Part shown: positions 49,101-61,260 of the stretch, piece after piece | How the letters are laid out: every line of letters begins with the position of its first letter | How positions within the stretch are numbered: position 1 is the stretch's first letter | Origin: Pelodera strongyloides | Lineage: Eukaryota > Nematoda > Chromadorea > Rhabditida > Rhabditidae | Direction: 5' to 3' | Length of the DNA: 64,000 nucleotides | Assembly (NCBI GenBank): GCA_036852015.1 | Contig: JAANDG010000098.1 | Coordinates: 124,001 to 188,000 of the forward strand | Position numbers and translations under genes: made by a program | The notes under the pieces: model-generated | Seen by the model: the letters and a program-made list of their open reading frames with translations, nothing else | Databases searched by the model: none | Told to the model about the DNA's origin: nothing

Positions 49101-51280
49101 AAGATATCTAAATTGGAGAAATATTGGTTGCTAGTTCATATGTAAAAGCAGTGGGACTTGAAACTCCCAACTCGATCGAGTACATGGTGACGAACAGAAA
49201 ATGCTGGAATCGGTAGGCATTTCGTGGGAAGACGGGTACAAAATTTTGGAAACCAAGACTACGAAAGGCCTATGTAACGAGATATATGTATTCCTACTTT
49301 ATACAAACGATTGGTTCCGAAAAAGAAAAGAAATACTCGACGGAAGTTGAAAAAAGTAACTCAACGTCTGGGTATTAATAATATGTACTAACAAGTATTG
49401 TGTTGAAGGTGAGTACTTATCAAAGGAGTTTCAGAATAGTATGTTTAGCAGTGTCTACTTTTTGGCATCTATAGCAGTGGCTACAACAAAGCTTTTACAA
49501 ATAATTATTGGAAGGTGATGGTCCTCATAAGAAACCCGAATTATGGCGTGTGATTGACATTCTCTTATTCTCCGAATGGAGTTGGTGGAAGTAGCATGAC
49601 ACTAGAAATATGTGTTAAATGCTTCAAATCATAATCATATTTGTTCACAATTAGTTGTTCTACTGTAATTCTTGCTGTTGCACGTTATGGCATGCATGCT
49701 GAGCTGTACTGATAAATATGGATCTGCCCACCAATTTGCTGTAGTTTTTCTGCATTTTCACGGACTATACTGGTACATACTGACACGTCTCGTCCGGAAA
49801 TTTTACTCTTATTTAAAAGGTTTAGTGCCACGGACGGTGCCAAGTTAATAAAACACAACTTCGTCACATCGTTTTGATAATATAGATGGCGCGACTTGTT
49901 TTTTGTAAGTGCAGCTGCAGTCGAGATGCAGTCAGACTTTTTCAGTAATAATATGTCACATATGGCTAAGCGAAGGAAGAATTTGTTCTACTTTAGATTT
50001 TGGAATAAGTCGATCTTCATCTAAAAAGGGTCTGCTCACAAATCTACTGGTTGACATTCTTCAATGATACGCATACCAATACAATAATTGTTTACGAACA
50101 ATTGATATAGACAATTTCACGACTAAGAAAGGACCAAACCACATATATGACCTAAAATGCAAGACAAATATAAAATAGAAACACAAAAATGTTATTTCAG
50201 TTGTCTGATAATTTCAGCATACATATAAAGGAAAAAATGGTTACTCATTAAAACCTTTGGTGCCCGAAAAGCATTAAATTGCGGTTTGATAAGCTGTATT
50301 AGAAGGGCTTCTGTCCGCAAAACTCCAATTAGAACAGGTGGAGTCACTAATTATGGATTCAAAAGTTGACCACCCAAACCAAGAGCACTCGACAAATAAA
50401 CTATGTTCAGGATGTTTCTATCAAATTGTCTGTTCAAGGAATAAAGTCACACACAATAGAAGAAACCCTCATTGCCTTATGCTTTGGCTTTTTGGAAGTA
50501 ATATCGCCTCAGTAAGTTACCAATTATCTTTGTGTAAATGAGTGTGGCCATGTGTGTATTAGGCGGGGAGGGAGAGCCACAGACTTAGATACCAAATTAC
50601 TAATTGGCAGATTTCAGCCAATGATACTGGAAGTGGCGGAGATTGTGCCATTCCATGAAAGAGGTGCAAATGGAGTAGAGCAGAAAAATACATAGTAATG
50701 CCAGTTTCAATAGATTTTATGTGGTACACTCTTTTAACAAACGGTGCGACTAAGGTATTCTTCGGTACAGAATAGAGAACTAAATTACTGCACATAATCG
50801 AATATAAAAGTCTCCAATGGCTCTCCAAACAGACGTAAATGTTTCGTGCAAATTATAGTGTTTCGCTAAAACGTTTGCATCATTTTTTTAATTGTGAAGA
50901 ATGGGAACAGCTAATGTCAATCATATCGACATGAGGGTAATACGAACCCTTGTCTGCTTAGTCAACTCGTGTGTTCGTTATGTCAAAACTGATAGAACAA
51001 CACGACAACACCTTTGGGTCAAAACAGAGACGCAACATAAAGTACTAATGAAACAGACTTATCTTAATTGGACTAACCAAACCTTTCCGGGGATGTTTCA
51101 TGTGAGTATTTTGAGGAACAAGAATTCATTAGCAACGAGTAAATACTGGAGAAAATAACTTCATTTTAGATAAAGGTTTGACAATGAGAAAGTAATATCG
51201 TGGTCTATAGTCTGTCGGTAGCGATCTATATGTTTGTGGGAGAGGCTTGGTTCGGGAGTTTTTGTAATTCTGTTTCCCAG
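46165..51280. other. 5' flank of ctbp-1 and gene-poor spacer
   Basis: About 5 kb upstream of ctbp-1 (minus) and of the IFT22 gene (plus). GC-richer, CT/GA-rich patches occur near 47880-48380. I find no chain of exons with agreeing phases. A 29-bp repeat copy is at 50885-50913. Confidence 0.45.
50885..50913 (+). repeat. 29-bp direct repeat, copy 1
   Basis: TTTTTAATTGTGAAGAATGG plus nine more bases, identical to 51905-51933, exactly 1,020 bp downstream. The copy contains an ATG. Confidence 0.85.
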
Positions 51281-51460
51281 GACGGTTTAAAGAGGAGATC
51301 AGCCAATGAGGACACCACAACCCCTCCTATGGCTCACGTTTCATATCCTCCAAACGGCCGGCGCTCTGGTGTCTATTACTTGTTACCAGGCGAGGTGCCC
51401 ACTGACAGTTGGCCACCTGGGCTAGAGGAGATCAGATCATTCCATCAGTGTTCGAAATGA
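51281..51460 (+). CDS. Possible terminal exon of an unknown gene
   Basis: Follows a good acceptor (TTCTGTTTCCCAG) and is open for 59 codons to a TGA. Composition is protein-like and GC-richer than the flanks: DGLKRRSANEDTTTPPMAHV, then PPNGRRSGVYYLLPGEVP and WPPGLEEIRSFHQ. An upstream phase-0 partner could be the short ATG exon at 50901-50936 (MGTANVNHIDMR, donor GTAATA), which starts in the 29-bp repeat. No domain recognised and the partner is speculative. Confidence 0.35.
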   Translation, partial: DGLKRRSANEDTTTPPMAHVSYPPNGRRSGVYYLLPGEVPTDSWPPGLEEIRSFHQCSK

Positions 51461-51904
51461 TTACACGTACATACAATATTTATACCAGGTTTTGTAGGAA
51501 CTTTGATTGTCAAATAACATTTTCCAAATAAGCACCACACACACCTTGGACACGTACAGTTTATGCTCATTTTCTGTGATATAGTCAAAGTCAAGTTATT
51601 ATATGTAGTAAGAGTAGGTTGGACTCATAGTAAGAGTGAAGAGTTTCTGACTGAGCCCAGCCAATTCATTCCCTAAGGCACCGCCACCTATCTTTTATTC
51701 ATCGTCGGCCAATTAGCATACTGTAGATGGCTAGAGCGGAAGGGAGGCTACACGGTGCGGGCCATTTTGGAGGAAAGGAATGTCGGAACCCACACCGCTT
51801 CAATGACACCAATTTGCATCAGATATGCGACATACGTTTTAAGGAATAAAGACTTACCATTCAGCCTTTCGTTCTTATGAATGCCCAACTAATTTTCACT
51901 GAAC

Positions 51905-51933
51905 TTTTTAATTGTGAAGAATGGGAACAGCTA
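51905..51933 (+). repeat. 29-bp direct repeat, copy 2
   Basis: Exact copy of 50885-50913; sequences outside the 29 bp do not match. It lies about 700 bp upstream of the IFT22 start. Confidence 0.85.
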
Positions 51934-52556
51934 GTATTTTTTTTCAACTCTGTACCTATTTGCGTAACAGAAAAGAATACCACGAGAAAGAATAACTATT
52001 AAAACAAGCATGCAAAAAGCAAGCAAAGCAATTGACACAGCAACACAAAAAATACGTAAAGGTTTGTAAAGAAAAAATTTAAAAGTAAAATAATTAAAAA
52101 AAACCAACCGTGTTTGTTACGTGCGATGCAGCATGGTTACAGCGGAGAAAAACTGAAATATTTTTTATTGAATTTGATTTATTCTGCGTAAGCATATTAA
52201 CTGAACGAACGTGCAAATATCAACGAATATAGACTCTTATTGGTATGCACAGTGGACACATGAACAATTGTCAACTTCGTCACAAGGGTCAGTGATAGTT
52301 TTGCAAGGTTGTTGGATACAAACAAACTATATTGGTTTGCGGGGCAAAGTTCGTTGAAAATCAAATACATTTCTCTTATCAGATAGCAATTTTCCTGTTC
52401 ATTTATGAGTGTCCTAATTATATCACCACTCATTACGTCAAGCCCATACTACGCTGGTAGTACTTGAGTTTTGTCATTAAAACATTTTCGGTTCAAATCA
52501 AGACGTAGTATTTTTTCTCTCTACACTCCAGCAAAAGCACCGTACTAATCACTGAT

Positions 52557-52569
52557 GTCGCTAAGCAAC
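52557..52569. promoter_or_regulatory. X-box-like (RFX/DAF-19) motif upstream of IFT22
   Basis: GTCGCTAAGCAAC, an imperfect palindrome of GTCGC and GCAAC half-sites with a 3-bp spacer, 65 bp before the ATG. The usual X-box has half-sites such as GTTGCC/GGCAAC, one base longer overall, so this is a variant. Position and neighbour (a cilium gene) fit; binding is inferred. Confidence 0.35.
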
Positions 52570-52633
52570 AATAAGCAACAAGGAGGCGCGACAACATCCG
52601 CCGGGTTCACAATGAATCACGCACGAAAAACGA

Positions 52634-55193
52634 ATGGCTATCCTACCTCCTCTATTGTTCTTAGGTATGTTTTAGTTTATTTATTATCTTTGCAACTCAT
52701 GGTAGATAATGCAAGCAAAACACATTTAAATAAAATGTTATTTTAAGGACCAAGCGAAACAGGAAAAAGCACGGTCGCAAACATTCTGGCTGGCGACTAC
52801 AGTCAGCATAATACATCGTATGATATGGTACGCTTTTAATAATTTATTTCCAGTTGCATGATTCTTTCAGTTCATCAAGGGTGATAATACTGTAAATGGA
52901 AAATCAGAGAAAATAGATACTAAAGCCACTAAAGCCACTAAAAATAACCGTAGGGGTAAATAAAAGTAAAATTCAATACTTGAGAACAGAAATGGACTAG
53001 TTATTACACGAGATATTTTGTTAAGCAACTCGTATCACTAATCAATATGATGTACACGCACAATATAATAAAGCTGAATAAACAATTTATAGGTAGAAAT
53101 AGCATAGAAAAACGGCAAATTGACTAGTTCGGTCAGTTGACCTGGTGTGTCACGGGAGTTCAGATGAGATAAGGATCTATCACCATTTTTGTTGGTAAAT
53201 GAGGAACGAAACAGAGAAAGTCGTTAGTTGGCTAAATTCCAGATTATTATATAGCCTTTTTTCACCCTTTCATACTTGTTTCCTTTAAAAGAGAGCTTTC
53301 GTGATCTGCCTTAGCCTTTTACGAGTTTCAGTTAATCTAATTTGGTTTCTAAAAACAACATACTTTGAACAAAATCCGTCAAATACCACATTTCATTTAG
53401 ACCTTTGAGCCTCGTTCCATCGATCGTAAGGTTGAGATTGGCAAAGGAAATACGCCTAGCCTGATAATCGTGGATACACCGGGGCATTCGATTACCTCGT
53501 ACAAACTACATTCACTCTATAACCTCGGAGCGATCTTCTGCTATTTCGTGGATTTGACAAGGAAGAGTACGGTGGATGAAGTTCGAATTCTACTTGACGA
53601 CACATTGCCGCATAGGAATAAGCAGAAAGGTCGGTTGTCGTTTTATTTTGAAGTTTGGTAATCAAAATTGGAGCAGTAAACAGTGTTCAAGAGGTCATCA
53701 AACAAAACCGACATAGAATGTGTATATCTCGTAGAATAACATAAATCGACATAAGAAAGACCACATCACTTTGACAATTGACCTCTCTACACAGCTAGCA
53801 TATTATCAAACGAGTACTACGCGACTGATACAATATGACTGCACACTTGAGTTTCACTGCGTGTTCTTATGCCAAAAAAAACTGGATATGCCCCGTGAAA
53901 GATTGCACTTTTCAAATTTTCAACTCTAAAAAGTGCGCGAGTGCAGGTGTGAGAATCGAATTGGTTAAAACGAAGCAATAACACAGTGCCTTACCCGAGT
54001 GCCGGTCATGGTACTCTTCTACTAAACAAGTCAAGGACAGGCGAAGACAAGCATAGGCTTTAAAACTTGAAATCTTATTTGGGTACCATTTCAGCTAACG
54101 TTTCACTGTACTGTGCAAACAATGAGCGAAAATTTGTTCTGCCTGAACAGCGCATACTGCTAGCCTTATGAGAGAACACGTATCCAAATATTATACTGTC
54201 AATAAACAAAAGAAAAGCTAAACCTGTAGCGGAAGAGAGATATCGAGAGTGAAATTAGTCGTGATGAGGGGGGTTGATTAACGAGTGGGATTTGTGGGGG
54301 GTTGATTTTCAGGCTGGTAGCACTGAGCGATACTCTCTCTCATATTCGGGTTGTGGATAGTCAGGGATTGGGCAGGTCGAAGGGAAAATAAATAGGTTTC
54401 GCTGGGGGTAACCTTGAAATCGCCCATCCTAACACACTTTCTCTCCCCACGCACACACGGACACACACAAGAGATACAAACGGGGCACTCTTCCCAGTCT
54501 TCCAACTTTCCCTTTTTTTTATTTTTGAGAGAAATTGCGCCGGAGCAAGGAGCTAATATGTTTTGCTTGGAATACTTTAATAAAGAAAGTTGTGATGTTA
54601 ATTTCGGTAAACAGTTACCAAATGAAATGTCCTTATGCGGAATGCAGTGAAATACGAATTAACTAGGCAAAGTACTTTCAAAGATCCAGAAAATTTTTCA
54701 TGGCTCTGAACCTCTATCAAGCACTAGATGTAAGATCGCAGAAAAACTAAGTTTCCTCATTTGTTTTTGGCTAGCACATTTCATATTTAGGTATCATCAT
54801 CGGGACGAAAAGCGATTTGGCAACGCAGCAGGCCGTCAGCCAGCAAGTAATGCAAGATTTGGCAATAAAGTACGACTTGGAGTATTTAGTATTATCAAAG
54901 GTATGATCATAAAATTACAGAGTAACCTAAGGCAAACGTTTGCGGGTGTATTCAACGATACTGTTTACAATAGGCTGCTTAGATGAAGAGTGCTCGGTCG
55001 CTATTATGGCATTGACAGAACCTTACAAAAAGTGTGCTTTGAGGATCACAGCAATACATTTCATTACGACATTCAATTTGCGGATTCAAGAAAACTCTTT
55101 CAGAACGTCGCAGCGCAGGATATTGAAAACAAATTTCTTCAGTTTATTTTCGCGAATACGCAAACTACAATTGACGACGAGGAAGACGAATAA
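52634..55193 (+). CDS. ift22: IFT22/RABL5-like small GTPase of intraflagellar transport
   Basis: Exons 52634-52664, 52748-52827, 53401-53629, 54791-54900 and 55104-55193 join in phase to 179 residues (human IFT22 is 185). The protein starts directly at the first beta strand with a P-loop GPSETGKS (residues 11-18) close to the GPxESGK pattern of RABL5. Thr38 may act as the switch I threonine. The Walker B/G3 is DTPG (62-65) and G4 is TKSD (119-122). The last helix (AAQDIENKFLQFIF) resembles the end of RABL5, and the tail is acidic (DDEEDE). No prenylation Cys, as in RABL5. IFT22 is a subunit of IFT complex B. AATAAA follows at 55202-55207. C. elegans names the orthologue ifta-2; a retained canonical G4 is slightly unlike human, so another Rab-like family is possible. 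Confidence 0.72.
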
Positions 55194-55201
55194 AGCTTAT
55201 C

Positions 55202-55207
55202 AATAAA
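55202..55207 (+). terminator. Polyadenylation signal of IFT22
   Basis: AATAAA nine bases after the stop codon, the only one before the oppositely oriented ARL gene ends at 55495. Confidence 0.6.
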
Positions 55208-55494
55208 ATACATTTATTAGCATTATGAAAGAAACTAAGACATGTTGACCGTGGTAGGTAGATCACAGAAAAATAACCCGAGCGATAAAAAATAATAAAA
55301 AAAATCTATAATTATATACGATTCATTTTCATCGGTTTCCGGCGGCCCTTGTGCCTAAAATTACGTACATTTTATTTACTCATTGTTACGTTTATATGCT
55401 CACATAAAAAATATTCTTCTATAGGAGCTCTCTTGCAGAGATTTAACCTTGAATAAAGAGTTATATATATAACCGAGCTGTATTACAAAAATCC

Positions 55495-57609
55495 TTACTT
55501 GTGATGTTCGGCAAGGAGATAAATATGAGTTAAGAAATCATTTAGTCCTTGTCCTTGCAACGCCGAACACCCTCGTATTGATGTACACTTCAGAGAATCA
55601 AGATCGAGATGCTGCAAATAAGGATGTCTTTCCGTAGCTGTATACAGTAGGTGTGAGTCTACCGTTCGCAGTAAGGCATTCCTAAGAAGCATAGACAACT
55701 GCAACCTCTGGTTGAGATATTGACTGGCACTTTCACACATGTGAGTTTCACAACTCGGATTTCCCAAGGAAACGAAGTGAATATTGATATTATAAATTGT
55801 TCTGATCGCATTTTACCGCGATTTGCAAATATTTATAGAGTGTTTACCTCAGCGACTTCGTGAGGTGGGCTGGCTTCATGCAAGTCTTGTTTATTGGCTA
55901 GCACCACAAAAGCAGTGTCCTTCATTAAACCGCCATTTCTAAAATTTTGGAGCATCTTCTTGTAAAAAATACGCAAAATTCTCTATAGAGTCTTTTCTAC
56001 AAGCTTTCTGATACTAAACCTAGAAAACGCGACATTTTATATGCAGGAGAATGATGGACTCCATAACATAGTAACCTGTTGCTAATGAAATCAAATTGTT
56101 TAGTGGTGGGTGGAAACAACATACTTTTGCAAGTCGTGCAGTTCGACGCGAGCTTCTTCGAAACGGTCTCTATCTGCTGAATCGACCACAAATACAATCT
56201 GAATTTCTAGATTAACAAGGTTATCTTCACAGATAAGGCATAGTGCTTTTGATTATTTTTCAACTTTTTCAGTATGTGCTCTGTTTTGCAGCTTATTTTC
56301 TACTGTATATTCTGTTCCAAGTCGAACAGTACACACAATATGCAGTGCAAGAGCTAGATGGAATATTCGAGTACTAGAAGCGTCTGGCCCGCGAAATAAT
56401 GCATATGTTGCATACCAATTTCTTTGATGAGTATCATAAAATGGACTTATCGATGGTTCACAAATAGAAATATATGCAAAAATTGAAATTCTCACAGCAG
56501 ACGAGCGTCTGGCGAATTGCCTCCATTCCTGTCGAAGTCGTTCTTCCCCTCCGATATCCCATACTTCAATACGAGCGCCCTTTCCGGGTCCCTTTGTGAT
56601 TCTGAACTGAAATTAAACTGATTCTGCGAGATTGCAAAATCAAGCAATATAACATTTTAATCGGAGTCCGCGGTTTCTTCGCACAAGCCAGCCACTTTTC
56701 TAGCATGTAAATCATTTATCTGGAGCAGAAGAAGCCGCCAGTAGTATATACTAGCCACTTTCTTAGATCTCTGACTTTTTATGCGTCTGAGAAAGAAAAA
56801 AGTGGAGCATTTTTCTATTTTCGCACTTCTGCTATTTACTTTGCGACACTTGTTTGAAATATCTCAATGATTAGCGAAAGAAGAATGCTTTAAATAAGTG
56901 ACTCAAGTGCGAAATGTTGTGGCAAATGGTAGTCAGCATATATACTATGTACCCATAGTACCTAGTCTGGACCGCCCACAAATGTTTTACGGAATAAAAC
57001 ATTTGTGCGGTTAAAAAGTAGGATCATAAATCACAAGAGGACCAACATCAGCACCGCTTCCCACAAACATCAAAGGCAAACTAAAAAGTTTTACGTCGAA
57101 TTTTCAGAAAACAGTTCTAGTGTCTGCAAATGGTTTCGGCAATTTAATTTATGTCACCTTCTTTGAATTATGTATTGTCACATCGAAAGTGACAATCCAA
57201 GTTTTTGATCTAATATTATTTGCATATAACACTTGTGTGTGTTATATTCAAAGAAAAGTTTTGAAACAAATTATACAAGTTTTCATTAAGTTGTAAGACT
57301 TACCTTCTCACTTTGTGGTTCCGTGGTCGGTGTTTGCTCTAGGAACAATTCCAGTTTTAATTGGCAGAAAATAGATGATTTCCCGGCGTTATCGAGCCCA
57401 ACGAGCAGAATCTGAATGCAGATATTTTGAGCATACATGATACATGTTGTTTATCCCGTTGTGTACTCCGATCCGGATCTTTTTTTTTGGTTGAGTAATT
57501 TTTGCTGCATGCTGTAAAAACAAATTCAAATCTCATTCATAAGAAACCTGATGGAAAAAACTCTCACATGAAAATCCGGCCGTGGACATGACGACAATTT
57601 CGCTCCCAT
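55495..57609 (-). CDS. ARF-like (ARL) small GTPase, N-myristoylation type
   Basis: Seven minus-strand exons: 57609-57568, 57511-57467, 57411-57304, 56606-56496, 56198-56125, 55938-55848, 55611-55495; 195 residues, all phases agree. Start MGAKLSSC has Gly2 and Ser6, an N-myristoylation consensus, with Cys8 possibly palmitoylated. A basic stretch (KKKIRIGILLVG) precedes the P-loop GLDNAGKS (34-41). WDIGGEERLRQEW (from 81) is the ARF/ARL switch II, NKQD (142-145) is G4, and CSALQGQGL is G5. The switch I (TPTTEP) departs from the usual PTxGxN. I cannot place it in a specific ARL subfamily; ARL3/ARL6/ARL13 are not clear matches. Its 3' end faces that of IFT22, 302 bp away. Confidence 0.86.
56974..57010. 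repeat. Short hairpin in ARL intron 3
   Basis: CACAAATGTTTT (56977-56988) and its exact complement AAAACATTTGTG (56996-57007) flank a 7-bp loop, with partial extension outward (ACCGC/GCGGT with a bulge). It could be a small palindromic repeat; function unknown. Confidence 0.7.
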
Positions 57610-59184
57610 CGAGTGCCGATACGAATAAATAGTGATTATCTGTACATTGAATCATTCAATGCAATATTTTAATGTCTTCTTGTTTAAGTCAAATTTTTAA
57701 CAGCTTCTTCTCATTATGGGCGGTTTCGAGTGAGGCTTCTTGTGATTGTTGCAGACGGAAAATAGACCAGTTGTTCAAAGGGTTTAATGGTCGAAATTCC
57801 GATGGACGAAATGGATTATCGATTGATTATTTGATTATCTGGGTCCTGGGAGGGGGTGCCCGGGGAATAGAAGATGTGGCGGGCGGATTGTATGTTGGGA
57901 GGGATTACTTGTCAATGACAAGAAGCGGTCTCTCTGAAAGATCCCTCCTCTCTCACTCTCGCTTCACGTATGTAATTGTTGGAGTGGCCGCCTCTTGAGC
58001 GGATTTATACTCGATTTACAGAAGATATGATGAAAAAATTACTCCTGTACATGTATCAATAAATGTTCTGTATCAATAAATGTTCTGGATATCCGGCCGA
58101 ACTCTGCTCCCAGATATTTCCTCATTAGGCTTTTCTACGCCTATAATGAAGGACATAATTGCACATAATTATTTCTTCCCTATTAAATTACCCTACTTGC
58201 ACCTGTTACTCTGTAAAGCAATCATAAACATCATAAACCACTTAAAAAATCTTTCGACAACATTTCTTCGTGTGGAATTTGCTAATAATACTATTGTATA
58301 CTATATTTGTGCTTCTCAGCACTGTTTGTTTCCCCCGCCTCAGTGGAATTAAAAAGGCAAGATGTTGAACTCTGCTGAAAAAGACGTATATACCTACATT
58401 TGAACATTTGGACATTTATTAGCAATAAAGCGCACATCATTCAGGTGGAAAATGAAACATAACATATGAAACAACACGCAAACTAAAAAGATAAATCATG
58501 TATTTGCACAGTACAAAACTAGGGTCGTAGACCGACCAGTGGTTTCATGATCATCTTCATTGAATCGGGACTTTTTCCTGATCATCGAAACTCCTTTTTA
58601 CTTTGAGTGATCAACCTTTTAAATACAGATTGAAGGAACGCTTGGATGTATCCAGACATAGAAAATGCCGCCGCCACCGCTGAAAAAAGAGCAAACATCT
58701 CTGAGAGGTCGCAACTTCGGATATGATTTACACAATTTGAATGGTTTGTGATCCCACTGTCTGCAGGTTCTGTATATATAAATAAAAAAAATCAGAGTAA
58801 ATTGTCAATATTTATTACAAAAAGTTTAAGCGCAAAAACCACAAGATACAAGCCAAGTTTAGGCAAAGTTCCAATGTTTCGAATGGACCGTTCTGAAGCG
58901 TATACATAAAAAATGACGCAGAACAAGTATGATGTGTGAGATAAATACTTTCCTTAAATTGGTTTAAAATGAACAAACAAACTGAGGTACTGTCCATAAA
59001 TTACGGAGAAGATTTCACCCGTCAGCGGATAAACAATAACAAAATGCTGGAAATGTTTATTTACCCTTGCTATACTATTTTATTTAAAATGTTTTCATTT
59101 TAGTTTGTGTGTTGTTTATATGTTATGTTTCATTTTCCACCTGACTGGTGTGTGCTTTATTGCTAATAAAAATGCCGAAAATGG
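57610..59184. other. ARL 5' flank and spacer
   Basis: Includes a GC- and CT-richer patch at 57840-57970 and a 17-bp direct duplication (TATCAATAAATGTTCTG at about 58051 and 58071). No exon supported. Confidence 0.45.
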
Positions 59185-60643
59185 TTATGCAAAGTTGGAA
59201 GCGATAAACTTCCGAAATTTGGCAGTATAAGTAGAAGCCAAATAATGAAGTACAGAAGCAGACACTTTCTTCTGAAGACTTTGCGGAATGCTCGGTGATA
59301 AGATAACGTCGACCTGAAATACAACAGTATTCGAAGTGCCCAACTACACATAAGGATTAAATAAACTACGTATCTTCTGAATTTGTTAAGCGTTGGTGCA
59401 TCTCACCATTGAAAAACAAAATTACCTTGGTTTCGAACTTGGCGAGTTCAAGAGGATTCTGGCGCTTTCTGTAACGCAGTGTCCTCGGAGATTCGCCTTC
59501 AACTCCGATGGATTCCGGCGTGTACCGCACTTCTATAGTCCGCGGACGGATTAGACCGTACTCTTGATAGCAGGCGAGAATCTGCAACTCTCGAAAAGGC
59601 AACATGCAGAACTTGATTAAGTGTTCTGAATCATTTCAGTCATCAGTTATCATACCACAAGGGAGACAGAGATACTAGCTCAGACATTCTTCAGACATTC
59701 TTCACTTCCTAGTGTAACAACATTCCAAACTGAATACTGTTAAAATACCGCTTGCTCAAAATCCTCGACTGCATTTTCCCTTGCATTATCATAGTCAATT
59801 GCCTGATCACCAGAACCGCAACCTGGTTCACAATAAGTCCAACTGGCTGGAGGCTGGCACTCGATGTGCATTATCTGAAATTTAACTGATGGTTTTCGGC
59901 ATGAAAATGTATACATTTGGTAACAATATCACTATTTTCAAATGCATGCTTTGATCGAGTGAACTTTGATTAACGGGCGCAATTAAACGTGTTACTAATT
60001 ACGGGGTGGATAGAAGCTCTTAATCAGAGCTCATATGGTCATCAGTTGACCAGGTGAAATTACTAATCTATATGCAGAAGTCGGTTTGTTCCTTCCTGTT
60101 ATGTGAAAAAACTCCCTTTTAAAAGTGAATTAAGACATTTGCGATTGTGAATTTAAATCTCACCCAGAATTGTAGAGCAAGTGAAACTTTCATTCAAGAC
60201 GTATCAACAGATTTTGTAAGGGCGCGTTCAGGATGCTCTTTCCGAAAGAAAACATGCAAATTTCCCATTCGGGATGGACATTTCCGAAAGGTTCTAATTC
60301 ATGGAAAAGGCTCACAATACAGTATGAACTAGCGTGCAGATTTTTTAAACGCTTTGAATAAAGAGCTATATATAAGGTTTGCAGTCAAATTCATACTGTA
60401 TTGTGAGCTTTCTCCAAGCATTAAAACCTTTCGGAAATGTCCGTCCCGAATTTCGGAAAGGGCATCCCGAACGCGTCCTAAGTCAGACCTGTGTTGAGAG
60501 TAGAAAATTGTTTTCGTGTCCTTAATTTCTTAATTAGCGTACCATCGCAATTTTTTCCTTATGTTTGTTCTTACCTATAATACCTTAGGTACCTGGAATA
60601 CCTTGAAGGCCTTTATACTGATGTCTTTTAAATGATCATGAAC
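59185..60643 (-). CDS. Unrecognised gene, 3' exons
   Basis: Minus-strand exons 60643-60602 (or to 60593), 59874-59749, 59581-59426 and 59313-59185 (TAA) are all phase 0 with good splice sites and give about 135 residues, incomplete at the 5' end. Peptides: VHDHLKDISIKAFK, a Cys-bearing part IMHIECQPPASWTYCEPGC, an acidic helix (NARENAVEDFEQAIL), a basic middle (PRTLRYRKRQNPLELAKFE), and a C-terminus KFRKFIASNFA. A possible upstream exon is about 61098-60989 (LPTTFDVSRLFIHVVAVELN, acceptor CTCTCTTTAG), but its best donor leaves the wrong phase. No domain recognised. The intron between the first two exons hosts a foldback element. Confidence 0.55.
60219..60480. mobile_element. Second foldback (inverted-repeat) element
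   Basis: Left arm 60219-60328 and right arm 60390-60480 are reverse complements at roughly 85-90% identity. The left arm has an extra ~20 bp (near 60242-60262). The loop is about 60 bp. Shared blocks include ATTTCCGAAAGGTT and CTCACAATACAGTATGAA. No ORF and no clear target duplication. It is unrelated to the 39.3-kb foldback and is older by divergence. It lies in an intron of the unrecognised minus-strand gene. Confidence 0.75.
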
Positions 60644-61190
60644 CTGCGAATTAACACAAAATATCCTTGATGTATTTAGCGACTATCGAAGGAACGCCGA
60701 AAAGCCAACTATCAGAAGCACCCGAGGTCTAATTCCACTTGCTGTTAGTCGATTCCCACTTTAAAACGGATGTGACAAAAACGTATACCCAACCTGATGT
60801 AGTAACAAAATTCATTGTTGGCAATATTCTGGCCATAATTAATAGATATAATTTATGTGCTTCGATAACACTCTATATCTCAAGACAAGTGGAGATTTCT
60901 CCATTCCCTCAACTAAATCTTAATTATTTTAAGGGAAAACATTTGGAGTTGATCTTTGCTGTTGAAAACGCACTGCGCAGGGCGGATACTCACTTTTCTT
61001 CTGAATCGTTAAATATTTTAGTACAAGTTCCCGGGTTCAACTCCACAGCAACTACGTGAATAAACAAGCGGCTGACGTCAAAGGTAGTGGGGAGCTAAAG
61101 AGAGAGGGTTAGAATTGGAATAGATGGTTCGGTGATAATACACATCTCCCATTATATGTATATTCTTCCAAAACCGTATTGATACCTTAG

Positions 61191-61260
61191 GTACCACCCA
61201 TCTTGCGCCGCTCACCTTGTTGAAAATTTGCTGGTGACCACGGGTTCGATTCCCAGTGCC
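61191..61260 (+). pseudogene. tRNA-like fragment related to the 32.8-kb SINE
   Basis: A perfect B-box GGTTCGATTCC (61243-61253) followed by CAGTGCC, which pairs partly with GGTAC at 61190-61194. The A-box is not recognisable and the arms are broken. The complement of its 3' part (GCACTGGG..ATCGAACCCG..GGTC) resembles the same part of the SINE at 32829-32903, so it is probably a decayed member of one family. Confidence 0.4.

Noticed and set aside
54901..55000. A 20-nt intron (54901-54920) and an in-frame TGA (54984) in the IFT22 gene
   Set aside because: Reading on from 54921 looks helical but needs an implausibly short intron and a stop read-through. The strong acceptor CTCTTTCAG ending at 55103 restores phase and gives a RABL5-like C-terminus.
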